Made by a program: the position numbers and the translations under genes
Notes under the pieces: model-generated
The model's input: the letters and a program-made list of their open reading frames with translations, nothing else
Told to the model about the DNA's origin: nothing
Databases searched by the model: none
Shown here: positions 1 through 6,512 of the stretch, in pieces
Numbering within the stretch: the first letter of the stretch is position 1
Layout: every line of letters starts with the position of its first letter
Assembly (NCBI GenBank): GCA_023416575.1
Contig: JAEZHL010000307.1
Coordinates: forward strand, 1 to 8,788
DNA from: Pseudomonadota bacterium
GTDB lineage: Bacteria; Pseudomonadota; Alphaproteobacteria; Rhizobiales; Hyphomicrobiaceae
Length of the DNA: 8,788 nucleotides
Reading direction: 5' to 3'

Positions 1-1193
1 GCTTCGAGCCAGTCGATCGACTGACGTACGCGGGCTTCGCTCATCTCGTGAACCTCGACCCCGCGGCCAATGTCCTCCAACAGCGTGATCGTCAGCTCGC
101 CGCCGAGGTGCTCGCGGAATTCCCGCAAGCCGTCGAGGATGGCCAGCCCGCCCGAGCTGCTTCTCGCCCGCAGCGCCGGATGCCAGATCCGGAATCCGAG
201 CAGCTCAAGCAGAGCCGCAACGCGGTCCTCGGTGCCAGGGGCGAGCAATCCCGCCAGCACCGCGTAACGGGTATCGAGCGCAATGCCGATCGCCACCGCC
301 TCGCCATGGCGGACATGGTTGTGCGTGAGGCTTTCGAGCTTGTGGGCCGACCAGTGGCCGAAGTCGAGCGGCCGCGCGCTGCCCATCTCGAACGGATCGC
401 CACCATGGGCGATCTGGCGCATGTGCAGCTCAGCGCAACGGCGGATCATGGTCGCCATGGCCGGAGGCTCGAAGGTAGACAGCGGATCGATGTTGCGCTC
501 CAGCCAGTGGAAGAACTCCTGGTCCCGGATCAGCGCAACTTTCACCGCCTCCGCCATGCCACCGATCTTCTCTCGCGCCGGCAGCGCGTCGATGAAATCC
601 AGATCGTTGATCACCGCGAACGGCGGCGCGAACGTGCCGACGAAGTTCTTTGAGCCCCTGAGATTGACGGCGTTCTTCACGCCAACTCCGGAATCGTTCT
701 GCGCCAGCACGGTCGTCGGCACACGGATGAGCCTAACGCCGCGATGGCTGGTGGCGGCGACGAGCCCGACGGCGTCCAGCAACGCACCTCCGCCAACAGC
801 GATCACGAACGCATGGCGATCGATACGATGCTGTTGGATCAAGCTCTGCATCGACTCCACGAAATAGAGCTCGTTCTTGATCCTTTCGCCGCCGGGCATC
901 GAAACGGGCGGGATCACGAGGTCGATCGCATCATGATGATGCGCCGCATAGGCTTCGACCTCGGCGGCGAGCGAAGGCTGCGCCGCGCATACTCCGTCAT
1001 CCATGAAGACGAGGCAGCGGTGCCGGCGGTCTGGCTCGAGACGGCAGATCGTATCCCTCAGGACAGGATTCGCAGGTGAGAACACGCCCTCAGTGAAATG
1101 CACTGGGTAGTCGTACGAGACCGTAAAACGTTGGACGTGCACCGAAGCCGCCGCGATCCCCGCGCGGTCTTCAGACTTCGCGATGTCTTGCAT
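1..1193 (-). CDS. eboD: EboD: 3-dehydroquinate synthase-like sugar-phosphate cyclase (3' end outside window)
   Basis: About 397 codons are open from the ATG at 1193 to the left edge with no stop, so the C-terminus is missing. An in-frame TGA lies eight codons upstream, and GGGAG sits just before the ATG, which fixes the start. Dehydroquinate-synthase fold motifs occur in order: PGGE (residues 100-103), the NAD-binding GGGALLDAVG (134-143), VPTTVLAQNDSGVGVK (158-173), KNFVGTFAPP (182-191), AEAVK with E215, FGHW with H280 and HGEAV with H296. E215, H280 and H296 match the three metal ligands of the family. True AroB usually has a double-glycine GGK motif where this protein has GVK, and the approximately 45-residue N-terminal stretch before the Rossmann part is also unlike AroB. 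The ebo neighbours make EboD, a cyclase of unknown substrate, a better call than shikimate-pathway AroB. It is divergent from eboF. Confidence 0.88.
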   Translation of the reverse strand, partial: MQDIAKSEDRAGIAAASVHVQRFTVSYDYPVHFTEGVFSPANPVLRDTICRLEPDRRHRCLVFMDDGVCAAQPSLAAEVEAYAAHHHDAIDLVIPPVSMPGGERIKNELYFVESMQSLIQQHRIDRHAFVIAVGGGALLDAVGLVAATSHRGVRLIRVPTTVLAQNDSGVGVKNAVNLRGSKNFVGTFAPPFAVINDLDFIDALPAREKIGGMAEAVKVALIRDQEFFHWLERNIDPLSTFEPPAMATMIRRCAELHMRQIAHGGDPFEMGSARPLDFGHWSAHKLESLTHNHVRHGEAVAIGIALDTRYAVLAGLLAPGTEDRVAALLELLGFRIWHPALRARSSSGGLAILDGLREFREHLGGELTITLLEDIGRGVEVHEMSEARVRQSIDWLE

Positions 1194-1347
1194 AGCCCCG
1201 CTCCCGGACGGTCAGCCATCGTCTATCTTAATCAGCCGGAAATCGGCGCGCTCGTCAATTCTCGTAAACGGCCCCTCGCTTTTTCAGTGCGCGAGACGCT
1301 ATGGTGCCAATGATCTCTCGGCGTCACGGTTTGCTGCGGTTTGCCTC
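1194..1347. promoter_or_regulatory. Divergent intergenic region between eboD and eboF
   Basis: This 154-bp stretch separates the divergent eboD and eboF starts and should carry both promoters. On the minus strand TTGACG (1253-1258) is a fair -35 for eboD, but the possible -10 boxes TGATTA (1229-1234, spacer 18) and TAAGAT (1225-1230, spacer 22) are imperfect. On the plus strand TATGGT (1300-1305) could be a -10 for eboF with a leader of roughly 35 nt, but no convincing -35 precedes it. These are by-eye candidates only. Confidence 0.35.
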
Positions 1348-2766
1348 ATGCACAAAACCCTGGTTCTCCTGATCGTCGGCCTGTCGCAGCGTCTCATCGG
1401 GGAGCACACGCCGCATCTGGCGAAGCTGGCCCAGCGCGGCGGACTGCGCCCGCTGCAGACCGTCGTGCCGGCCGTCACGTGCACGGTCCAGGCGACGTTG
1501 CTGACGGGCTTGCCGCCCTCGGGACATGGTGCCGTTGCGAACGGCTGGTATTTCCGGGACCTCGCTGAGGTCTGGCTGTGGCGCCAGTCCAATCGCCTGA
1601 TTGGGGGCGAAAAGGTCTGGGAAACGGCGCGGAAACGAGACCCGGACTTCACGGCGGCCAACATGTTCTGGTGGTACAATATGTATTCCACCGTCGACAT
1701 CAGCGCCACGCCGCGACCCATGTATCCGGCGGACGGCCGAAAGATCCCTGATCATTACGCCGAGCCCCCGGAGTTGCACGACGAGCACGACCGCTTGCTC
1801 GGACCCTTCCCCTTGTTCACCTTCTGGGGGCCGATGACCTCCGTAAAATCGAGCCGCTGGATCGCGAACGCGACGGCTCACGTCCGTAAAACGCGCCGCC
1901 CGACGCTGACTCTCTGCTACCTCCCCCACCTGGATTACTGTTTGCAGAAATGGGGCCCGAACCCCGACGATCCGCGTATTGCGCAGGATCTGCGCGAGGT
2001 CGACGCGCTCGCGGGAGAGCTGATCGAGGCAGCGGAGAAGGAGGGCGACCGGGTCATCGTCGTCTCGGAATATGGCATCGTGCCGGTCAGGGACGCTGTG
2101 CACATCAATCGCGCCCTGCGTAAAGCGGGATTGATCCGCGTGCGCAACGAGATGGGGCGAGAGTTGCTCGACGCCGGCGCCTCCAAGGCATTCGCCGTTG
2201 CTGATCATCAGATTGCCCACGTCTATTTGCAGCACGGAGCCGATCCGGACGAGGTGAAACAGCTCCTCGAAAGTCTCGATGGCGTGGCCGCGGTTCATGG
2301 TGAGGATGGCAAGCGCGCCCTCGGCCTCGATCACCCCCGCTCAGGCGAGCTGGTCGCACTCTCCGCCCCTGACCGCTGGTTCAGCTATTACTGGTGGACT
2401 GACGATGAGCTAGCACCCGATTTCGCGCGTACGGTCGATATCCACCGCAAGCCCGGGTACGACCCCATGGAGCTGTTCCTCGATCCGGCATTGCGGCTGC
2501 CCAAGCTGAAGGTCGCGCGCCGCCTGCTCGCGCGTAAGCTCGGCTTTCGTAACCTGCTCGACGTCACACCACTCGCGCCCACCGCGCTGGTCAAGGGCTC
2601 GCATGGGCTGGCGACGAGCGGCCAGGACAGCCCGCTCGTCATTTCCAGCGAGCCCGGGCTTCTGCCCGAAGGGGCAATTCCAGCCACCGCCTTCAAGGAT
2701 GTCATCCTGGATCACGTTTTCTCGAACACCAAATCAGAGGGCGTCCTTGCACACACGCTGAATTGA
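1348..2766 (+). CDS. eboF: EboF: alkaline phosphatase / nucleotide pyrophosphatase superfamily protein
   Basis: The protein has 472 residues starting MHKTLVLLIVGLSQ. The frame is open further upstream to 1183, but the family begins close to this ATG. No good Shine-Dalgarno precedes it, so initiation may be weak or leaderless. Family blocks include PAVTCTVQATLLTGL (41-55), with T44 aligning by eye to the NPP nucleophile, HGAVANGWYFRD (60-71), YLPHLDYCLQKWGP (191-204), VVSEYGI (238-244), ADHQIAHVYL (285-294), LDHPRSGELVALS (327-339), ARTVDIHRKPGYDP (360-373) and KGSHG (416-420). The last blocks are typical of the ebo-linked subgroup. Compared with classical NPP enzymes several metal ligands look replaced (V10 for Asp, Q200 for His, E241-Y242 for Asp-His), so phosphodiesterase activity should not be assumed. 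There is no obvious signal peptide or membrane helix. It is the first gene of a plus-strand unit with the membrane protein and idi. Confidence 0.88.
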   Translation: MHKTLVLLIVGLSQRLIGEHTPHLAKLAQRGGLRPLQTVVPAVTCTVQATLLTGLPPSGHGAVANGWYFRDLAEVWLWRQSNRLIGGEKVWETARKRDPDFTAANMFWWYNMYSTVDISATPRPMYPADGRKIPDHYAEPPELHDEHDRLLGPFPLFTFWGPMTSVKSSRWIANATAHVRKTRRPTLTLCYLPHLDYCLQKWGPNPDDPRIAQDLREVDALAGELIEAAEKEGDRVIVVSEYGIVPVRDAVHINRALRKAGLIRVRNEMGRELLDAGASKAFAVADHQIAHVYLQHGADPDEVKQLLESLDGVAAVHGEDGKRALGLDHPRSGELVALSAPDRWFSYYWWTDDELAPDFARTVDIHRKPGYDPMELFLDPALRLPKLKVARRLLARKLGFRNLLDVTPLAPTALVKGSHGLATSGQDSPLVISSEPGLLPEGAIPATAFKDVILDHVFSNTKSEGVLAHTLN

Positions 2767-2822
2767 GACATATCCTGGCGCACGGGCAAATCCCCGAGCC
2801 TGCTGAAACTGGAGTCGCAACG

Positions 2823-3188
2823 ATGCGCGTAGTTCATGCGGTGCTTTGCTTCATTCTGGTCCTTTTCGCGGTCGCGCAATACAACGACCCCGACTGGTGG
2901 CTATGGGGCCCGGTTTATCTCGTTGCGGCCTATTGGTCTTTTCTCGCGGCGCGCACGCCCGAGCGGCTGGTGAGCTGGCCGCCTGCGCGATATGGGTCCG
3001 GCATCTCCATCGTGTTGTACCTAATTGGATTTGTCTGGCTCGCACCGACGATTTCCAGCAACTGGATTCATGTCGAGGAGGCGCGTGAATCCATCGGCTA
3101 CCTCATTTGCATGCTGACGACGGCGCTCGCGATCTGGGATTCGCATCGACGGGTTGCAGGGGGTGGCCTGCTGCGGAGCCCGATTTGA
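2823..3188 (+). CDS. TMEM220-family four-helix membrane protein
   Basis: The protein has 121 residues. The ATG at 2823 is preceded by GGAG (2811-2814) at 8-nt spacing, and this is preferred over an in-frame TTG at 2763 that overlaps the eboF stop. Four hydrophobic segments are visible: roughly residues 2-18, 27-43, 58-76 and 90-105. The QYNDPD motif (19-24), the Trp-rich start of helix 2 and WIHVEEARESIG (81-92) match the transmembrane 220 (TMEM220) family, whose function is unknown. It lies 56 nt after eboF, and its TGA overlaps the start of idi, so the three genes are probably cotranscribed. It may be an inner-membrane part of, or accessory to, the ebo export pathway. That role is inferred from position alone. 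Confidence 0.8.
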   Translation: MRVVHAVLCFILVLFAVAQYNDPDWWLWGPVYLVAAYWSFLAARTPERLVSWPPARYGSGISIVLYLIGFVWLAPTISSNWIHVEEARESIGYLICMLTTALAIWDSHRRVAGGGLLRSPI

Positions 3189-3730
3189 CTCTGTCGGACG
3201 ATCGCGAGGAGGTCATCCTCGTCGACGAGCAGGATCAGCCGATCGGCACCGCGCCGAAGCTCGCGGCTCACCGCCAGGGTCTGCTGCATCGCGCCATCTC
3301 CGTGCAGGTCAGCGACAGTCGTGGCCGGCTGCTCTTGCAGAAGCGCTATATCGGCAAATACCACTCCGGCGGTTTATGGACGAACACGTGCTGCAGCCAT
3401 CCGCGCCCGGGCGAGTCGAGTGACGACGCCGCCTTACGGCGCCTCGAAGAGGAAATGGGCATCCGCTGTGATCTGCGGCCCCTGTTCACGACGCGCTACA
3501 GAGCCGATGTCGGCAATGGCCTGATCGAGCACGAGATCGTGCATGTCTTCGCGGGCCTTTTCGACGGCCCCGTATGCCCTGATCCCAGGGAAGCCGACGG
3601 ATACGCCTACGTGTCGCCGCAGGAGCTCGCAGCGGATCTGCGCGATGACGCCCAGCGCCCGTCGAGCCGCTATTCCGAGTGGTTCAGGATCTACACCCGT
3701 GACCATTGGCCATTGATTGCGCCGGGCTGA
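3185..3730 (+). CDS. idi: Isopentenyl-diphosphate delta-isomerase, type I (Nudix fold)
   Basis: It interconverts isopentenyl and dimethylallyl diphosphate in the cytosol, supplying prenyl donors. From a TTG start at 3185 the protein has 181 residues, close to the 182 of E. coli Idi. GGAG (3175-3178) is six bases upstream and the TTG overlaps the preceding TGA, suggesting translational coupling. Type I signatures are visible: AAHRQGLLHRAISV with H29 and H35, LWTNTCCSHP with C70 aligning to the catalytic E. coli C67 and H72 to a metal ligand, the Nudix-like RRLEEEMGI (85-93), and IEHEI with E115 and E117 as metal/acid residues. All catalytic positions appear present, so the enzyme should be active. 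It converges on eboB with a 33-bp gap. Its position behind eboF suggests a dedicated isoprenoid supply for this locus; it could equally be the genome's only Idi. Confidence 0.93.
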   Translation: MTLSDDREEVILVDEQDQPIGTAPKLAAHRQGLLHRAISVQVSDSRGRLLLQKRYIGKYHSGGLWTNTCCSHPRPGESSDDAALRRLEEEMGIRCDLRPLFTTRYRADVGNGLIEHEIVHVFAGLFDGPVCPDPREADGYAYVSPQELAADLRDDAQRPSSRYSEWFRIYTRDHWPLIAPG

Positions 3731-3763
3731 ATTCCGGGATCACGCCGGTTTGCGTTACGCCGC

Positions 3764-4693
3764 TCAGACGATCTTCAGGTCTCCCAGATCGTTCGACCCT
3801 GATTCCGGTGCCTGCTCCACGCGCGGGGTCTGGCCACCACGGAGGACTGAATTGCCCATATAGAGCGTGCGCTGGTCGATCGGCGGCGGATTGAGCCAGT
3901 CCTCCTCCTTGATCTGCCCGCTCTTGCCGTAGGCCGCCAGCGGGTTCTCGTAGGTCACCTTCCTGATCTGGTCCTCCGGAATACCGCCGCGGCGCATCAG
4001 CTCCGCCGTCTTCGGAACCGCGAGCGGATCGGAGACGCCCCAGTCGCAAGCAGAATCGCAGAAAATGCGCTCTGCACCGTAGGTGCGGACGATTTCCACC
4101 ATGCGCTCGTTCCCCATCTTCGTGGAAGGGTAGATCGAGAACGCGGCCCAGAAGCCGCGGTCGAGCACGTCGCGTACCGTCTCCTCGTTGTTGTGATCGA
4201 TCACCACCCAGCTCGGATCGAGGCCGTGCTCGAGCGCAACCGCCATGGATCGCAACGTCCCCTGCCGCTTGTCCCGATGTGGGGTGTGTACCATGACAGG
4301 CAGCTCGAGCTCCTTGGCCAGCTCGAGCTGGAGCCGGAAGTACTTGTCCTCGAGTTGCGTCTGCTCGTCATAACCGATCTCGCCGATGGCCACGACGCCC
4401 TCCTTGAGCGCATAGCGCGGCAGGATCTCCATCACCGCCTCAGCGAGTTCCTCGTTGTTGGCCTCCTTAGAATTGAGGCCGATCGTGCAATAGTGGCGCA
4501 GCCCGAACTGGCCCGCCCGAAACCGCTCGAAGCCGCAGATCATCGACAGATAATCGATGTAGGTGCCGACGTGCGTGCGCGGCTGCCCGAGCCAGAAAGC
4601 CGGCTCGATGCAGGCGACGACGCCGGCGGCCGCCATGCGCTCGTAATCGTCCGTCGTCCGCGAGATCATGTGCGTGTGGGAGTCGAGGAACAT
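3764..4693 (-). CDS. eboB: EboB: TatD-family metal-dependent hydrolase
   Basis: The 309-residue protein belongs to the amidohydrolase/TatD superfamily. Metal-ligand motifs are complete: HTH near the N-terminus (H6, H8), IGEIGYDE (E105), VMVHTPHRDK (H136), VVIDHNNEET (H167) and CDSACDWG (D213). The chain is longer than typical TatD DNases (about 260 residues) because of a C-terminal extension of about 40 residues that contains no recognisable domain. TatD proteins are nucleases or amidohydrolases in general; the substrate in ebo clusters is unknown. The ATG at 4693 lies 16 nt after the eboA stop and lacks a strong Shine-Dalgarno, so it is probably coupled to eboA. No clear rho-independent terminator is visible in the 33 bp shared with idi. 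Confidence 0.9.
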   Translation of the reverse strand: MFLDSHTHMISRTTDDYERMAAAGVVACIEPAFWLGQPRTHVGTYIDYLSMICGFERFRAGQFGLRHYCTIGLNSKEANNEELAEAVMEILPRYALKEGVVAIGEIGYDEQTQLEDKYFRLQLELAKELELPVMVHTPHRDKRQGTLRSMAVALEHGLDPSWVVIDHNNEETVRDVLDRGFWAAFSIYPSTKMGNERMVEIVRTYGAERIFCDSACDWGVSDPLAVPKTAELMRRGGIPEDQIRKVTYENPLAAYGKSGQIKEEDWLNPPPIDQRTLYMGNSVLRGGQTPRVEQAPESGSNDLGDLKIV

Positions 4694-4709
4694 GGTCCGG
4701 ATCTTTCTC

Positions 4710-5591
4710 TCAGGCTGGCGTCCGGCTGGCGATGGCCGTCCAGGTCAGCGCGCCGCTGCTTGCTGCGCGAGCCAGCTCCGCATGTTTTGACAGCAGCTCG
4801 CGCGCGAGCGGATGGGGGGCCGCAGTCAGCGCGAGGGCTGCGGCCTGCCGGTCGACCGTGCTGCCAGTCGTCAGAACGCGATCCAGATCGGCGAGCGCCT
4901 TGTCGTCGGCGAACGGTCCGACGCAACGCCACAGCTCGGGACTGACAGGACGCCCCGCCGCCCATCGTTCATGCGCGTAGTCGCACAGCATCCGCATCAG
5001 CGGCGCGTTGGCCCGCGCCTCGAGCCCGTCGATCGGATCGAGGGTGGCGCCGATGAACAGGGCTTTCAGGACCATATGGTTCCAGGCGTTGTCGTCGAAC
5101 TGCTCCTTCGGAAAGGGATTGCGGTGCGCGACGGCCTCGAAGATCGGCTGCATGCCGCTGCGTGCCCCTTCCCGGGCGCGGGCCACATGCAGCTCCGGAT
5201 CGGGGTAAAGCGGCAGCCCCCGATAGAATGTGATCAGCTCACCGATGTCAGCGGTGCGGAAAAGCTGCTCGAGCCGGGTCTTGAAGGCGGCCCCGCTGAG
5301 GCCGTCGGCGAGCACGAAAGCAAGGCGCGCCGCCTGATCGATGCTCCAGTCGCCTGGGTTCCAGCCCGACCGCAGACCCGCAGCATCGGCGAGCTCTGCC
5401 GGCGTCAGCGCAAGGTCTGCCTTGCCGAGCTTCCGCGTCGCGTAGCCGAGCGCCAGATACAAGCTCCGCTCGGGTGCGCCTGAGCTGAGGCGGGCAAGCT
5501 CGTCGGCAAACCAGCGCGCAGGCATTTCTGGCAAGCGCCCCTGAAGCCAGGTGCTGATCAGGGCGACCGGCGTGCTTGCTCTTTGCGTCAT
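4710..5591 (-). CDS. eboA: EboA family metabolite-traffic protein
   Basis: The protein has 293 residues from the ATG at 5591, preceded by a GAGCAGG Shine-Dalgarno. The frame stays open to 5768, but that extension is Arg-rich, lacks a ribosome site and is not family-like. EboA hallmarks are the LRSGWNPGDWSIDQAARL stretch (73-90), LFRTADIGELITFYRGLPL (110-128), FEAVAHRNPFP (151-161), AWNHMVLKALFIG (169-181), and LCDYAHERWAAGRPVSPELW (202-221). The family is mostly alpha-helical, soluble-looking and without known catalytic activity. No signal peptide is seen. In cyanobacteria ebo genes are needed for precursor transport to the periplasm; EboA's exact role is unknown. It is the first gene of the eboA-eboB unit. 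Confidence 0.9.
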   Translation of the reverse strand: MTQRASTPVALISTWLQGRLPEMPARWFADELARLSSGAPERSLYLALGYATRKLGKADLALTPAELADAAGLRSGWNPGDWSIDQAARLAFVLADGLSGAAFKTRLEQLFRTADIGELITFYRGLPLYPDPELHVARAREGARSGMQPIFEAVAHRNPFPKEQFDDNAWNHMVLKALFIGATLDPIDGLEARANAPLMRMLCDYAHERWAAGRPVSPELWRCVGPFADDKALADLDRVLTTGSTVDRQAAALALTAAPHPLARELLSKHAELARAASSGALTWTAIASRTPA

Positions 5592-5860
5592 GAACGGCCT
5601 GCTCGGATCGTGACTGCGGCGTCGTCGCCGCTCCCTCAGCCTAAGTCTCTTCAACGAGTTTTGTCCAGGCGCGTCCTGCAGATGGCTGAGGATTGGACGA
5701 GGTGATGTCGTCACCCTTGGTCTCAGGCTTTCGACAGGGTCGGGCAGCTCATGCTGGTTGCGCAGCAAGCACTAGGCTTGTGAGGAAGGGCAAGTCGAAG
5801 AGAGCTGCCGGTCCTTCACGGTCGCGGCGGCGAAAATCACTCTAAGCATCGGGGATCGAA
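5592..5860. promoter_or_regulatory. Upstream region of eboA
   Basis: No credible gene is seen in these 269 bp. The eboA promoter should be here, but I cannot pick clear -35/-10 boxes. An inverted repeat GGTGA-TGTCG-TCACC (5701-5715) lies about 110 bp before the eboA ATG and could be an operator. No obvious terminator follows the tRNA, so read-through from it into eboA is conceivable. Confidence 0.3.
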
Positions 5861-5936
5861 TGGTGCCGGCAGAGGGACTTGAACCCCCGACCTACCGCTT
5901 ACAAGGCGGTTGCTCTACCAACTGAGCTATGCCGGC
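5861..5936 (-). tRNA. tRNA-Thr (anticodon TGT)
   Basis: It is 76 nt with an encoded CCA 3' end. The acceptor stem GCCGGCA/TGCCGGC is perfect, the D-stem is GCTC/GAGC, and the anticodon arm is ACCGC-CTTGTAA-GCGGT, giving anticodon TGT (reads ACA/ACG-type Thr codons). The T-arm GGGGG-TTCAAGT-CCCTC has one G-U pair. The 3' end faces eboA. Confidence 0.96.
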
Positions 5937-5952
5937 CACCGCGACGAGGGCG

Positions 5953-5958
5953 CTTATA
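5953..5958 (-). promoter_or_regulatory. Candidate -10 box for tRNA-Thr
   Basis: TATAAG on the minus strand lies 16 nt before the tRNA 5' end, a suitable distance for a short leader. The -35 position (near 5976-5981) is a poor match to consensus and falls in the 12-bp palindrome at 5973-5984, so this is tentative. Confidence 0.35.
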
Positions 5959-5972
5959 GCTTGTGTCGGCGC

Positions 5973-5984
5973 GTCTGGCCAGAC
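5973..5984. repeat. 12-bp perfect palindrome
   Basis: GTCTGGCCAGAC is self-complementary over all 12 bases. It sits about 37 bp upstream of the tRNA 5' end and about 140 bp before the secreted-protein gene. It could be an operator or a chance palindrome in GC-rich DNA. Confidence 0.4.
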
Positions 5985-6048
5985 ACCCGCGGGTCGCGCA
6001 TCGCGCGCATTCACTTCCCGTCAATCTTACCGGACGAAGACCGGCGAC

Positions 6049-6076
6049 ACCCGTTCTCTTTACCCGTACAACGGGT
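6049..6076. repeat. Direct plus inverted ACCCGT repeats
   Basis: ACCCGT occurs at 6049-6054 and 6062-6067 (13-bp period), and its complement ACGGGT at 6071-6076. The last two form a 6-bp hairpin with a 3-nt loop. It lies about 50-75 bp before the ATG at 6123 on the plus strand, in a position suited to an operator. No T-run follows, so it does not look like an intrinsic terminator. Confidence 0.4.
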
Positions 6077-6122
6077 TCTAGTCCGCAATCCTTGCCACAC
6101 CTGACCCATGCGAGGAGGCCGT

Positions 6123-6512
6123 ATGCGTTGGAATTGTCTATTGGCCGGCGTGTCGGCCGTCGCAGCACTCGGCTTGGCTGCTGTCCAGCCCGCCCAGGCG
6201 GACGGCTACAGGGCCGCGAAGGGCAGCAGGGAATACCGGCCCGCGTATTATCCTGCCTATTATCCCGTTCAGCGCCGCCCGGTCGTCTCCGCCTACTTCA
6301 TCACCGATCCCTACGCCTACCGCTACGAGCCGCGCGGGTATTACCCCTACTACGACTCGGGCTACTGGCGTCCCATCTGCGGCAGCAACATCAACTGTGT
6401 CCCGCAGGCGTACCAGCCACCCTATTGGAAGGCCTGGGGCTATCCCAAGCCCTGGTCCAACCGCGCGTTCCATCGGGTGTATCACGGCCGCATTCGCGCG
6501 TGGCACTGGTAA
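6123..6512 (+). CDS. Secreted Tyr/Trp-rich small protein, function unknown
   Basis: The protein has 129 residues. The ATG at 6123 has GAGGAGG at 6112-6118, and an ATG at 6108 has no ribosome site. Residues 1-26 form a signal peptide: MRWN, a hydrophobic core LLAGVSAVAALGLAAV, then cleavage after AQA (24-26). The mature part of about 103 residues has 19 Tyr and 6 Trp, with YYP-type repeats (AYYPAYYP, GYYPYY) and two Cys (C86, C92) that could form a short disulfide loop. No catalytic motif or domain is recognised. Such Tyr-rich exported proteins are common hypothetical proteins in rhizobia-like bacteria. Envelope or extracellular location is inferred from the signal peptide; cysteine placement outside a lipobox argues against a lipoprotein. 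Confidence 0.8.
   Translation: MRWNCLLAGVSAVAALGLAAVQPAQADGYRAAKGSREYRPAYYPAYYPVQRRPVVSAYFITDPYAYRYEPRGYYPYYDSGYWRPICGSNINCVPQAYQPPYWKAWGYPKPWSNRAFHRVYHGRIRAWHW

Noticed and set aside
1019..1027. GGTGCCGGC match to the tRNA 3' end as an attachment-site copy
   Set aside because: Only 9 bases match, the copy is inside eboD coding sequence, and this is expected by chance in GC-rich DNA.
48..1079. Open plus-strand frames (48-653, 283-867, 744-1079) as genes
   Set aside because: They lie opposite the continuous eboD frame, which has clear dehydroquinate-synthase motifs; their translations are Arg-rich and without domains.
1324..2334. Long minus-strand open frame as a gene
   Set aside because: It is antisense to eboF, whose family motifs are continuous; the long frame reflects GC-rich codon structure.
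3107..3184. Earlier ATG start for idi at 3107
   Set aside because: It would lie deep inside the membrane-protein gene and add 26 residues not found in Idi; the TTG at 3185 has GGAG at proper spacing and gives the standard length.
4193..4945. Plus-strand open frame as a gene
   Set aside because: It runs across the eboA/eboB boundary on the opposite strand and shows no family likeness.
5592..5768. N-terminal extension of EboA to an ATG at 5768
   Set aside because: The added 59 residues are low-complexity and Arg-rich, lack a ribosome site and do not resemble EboA; the ATG at 5591 has a Shine-Dalgarno.
6062..6076. ACCCGT-ACA-ACGGGT hairpin as a rho-independent terminator
   Set aside because: No T-run follows on either strand and no gene ends just before it.
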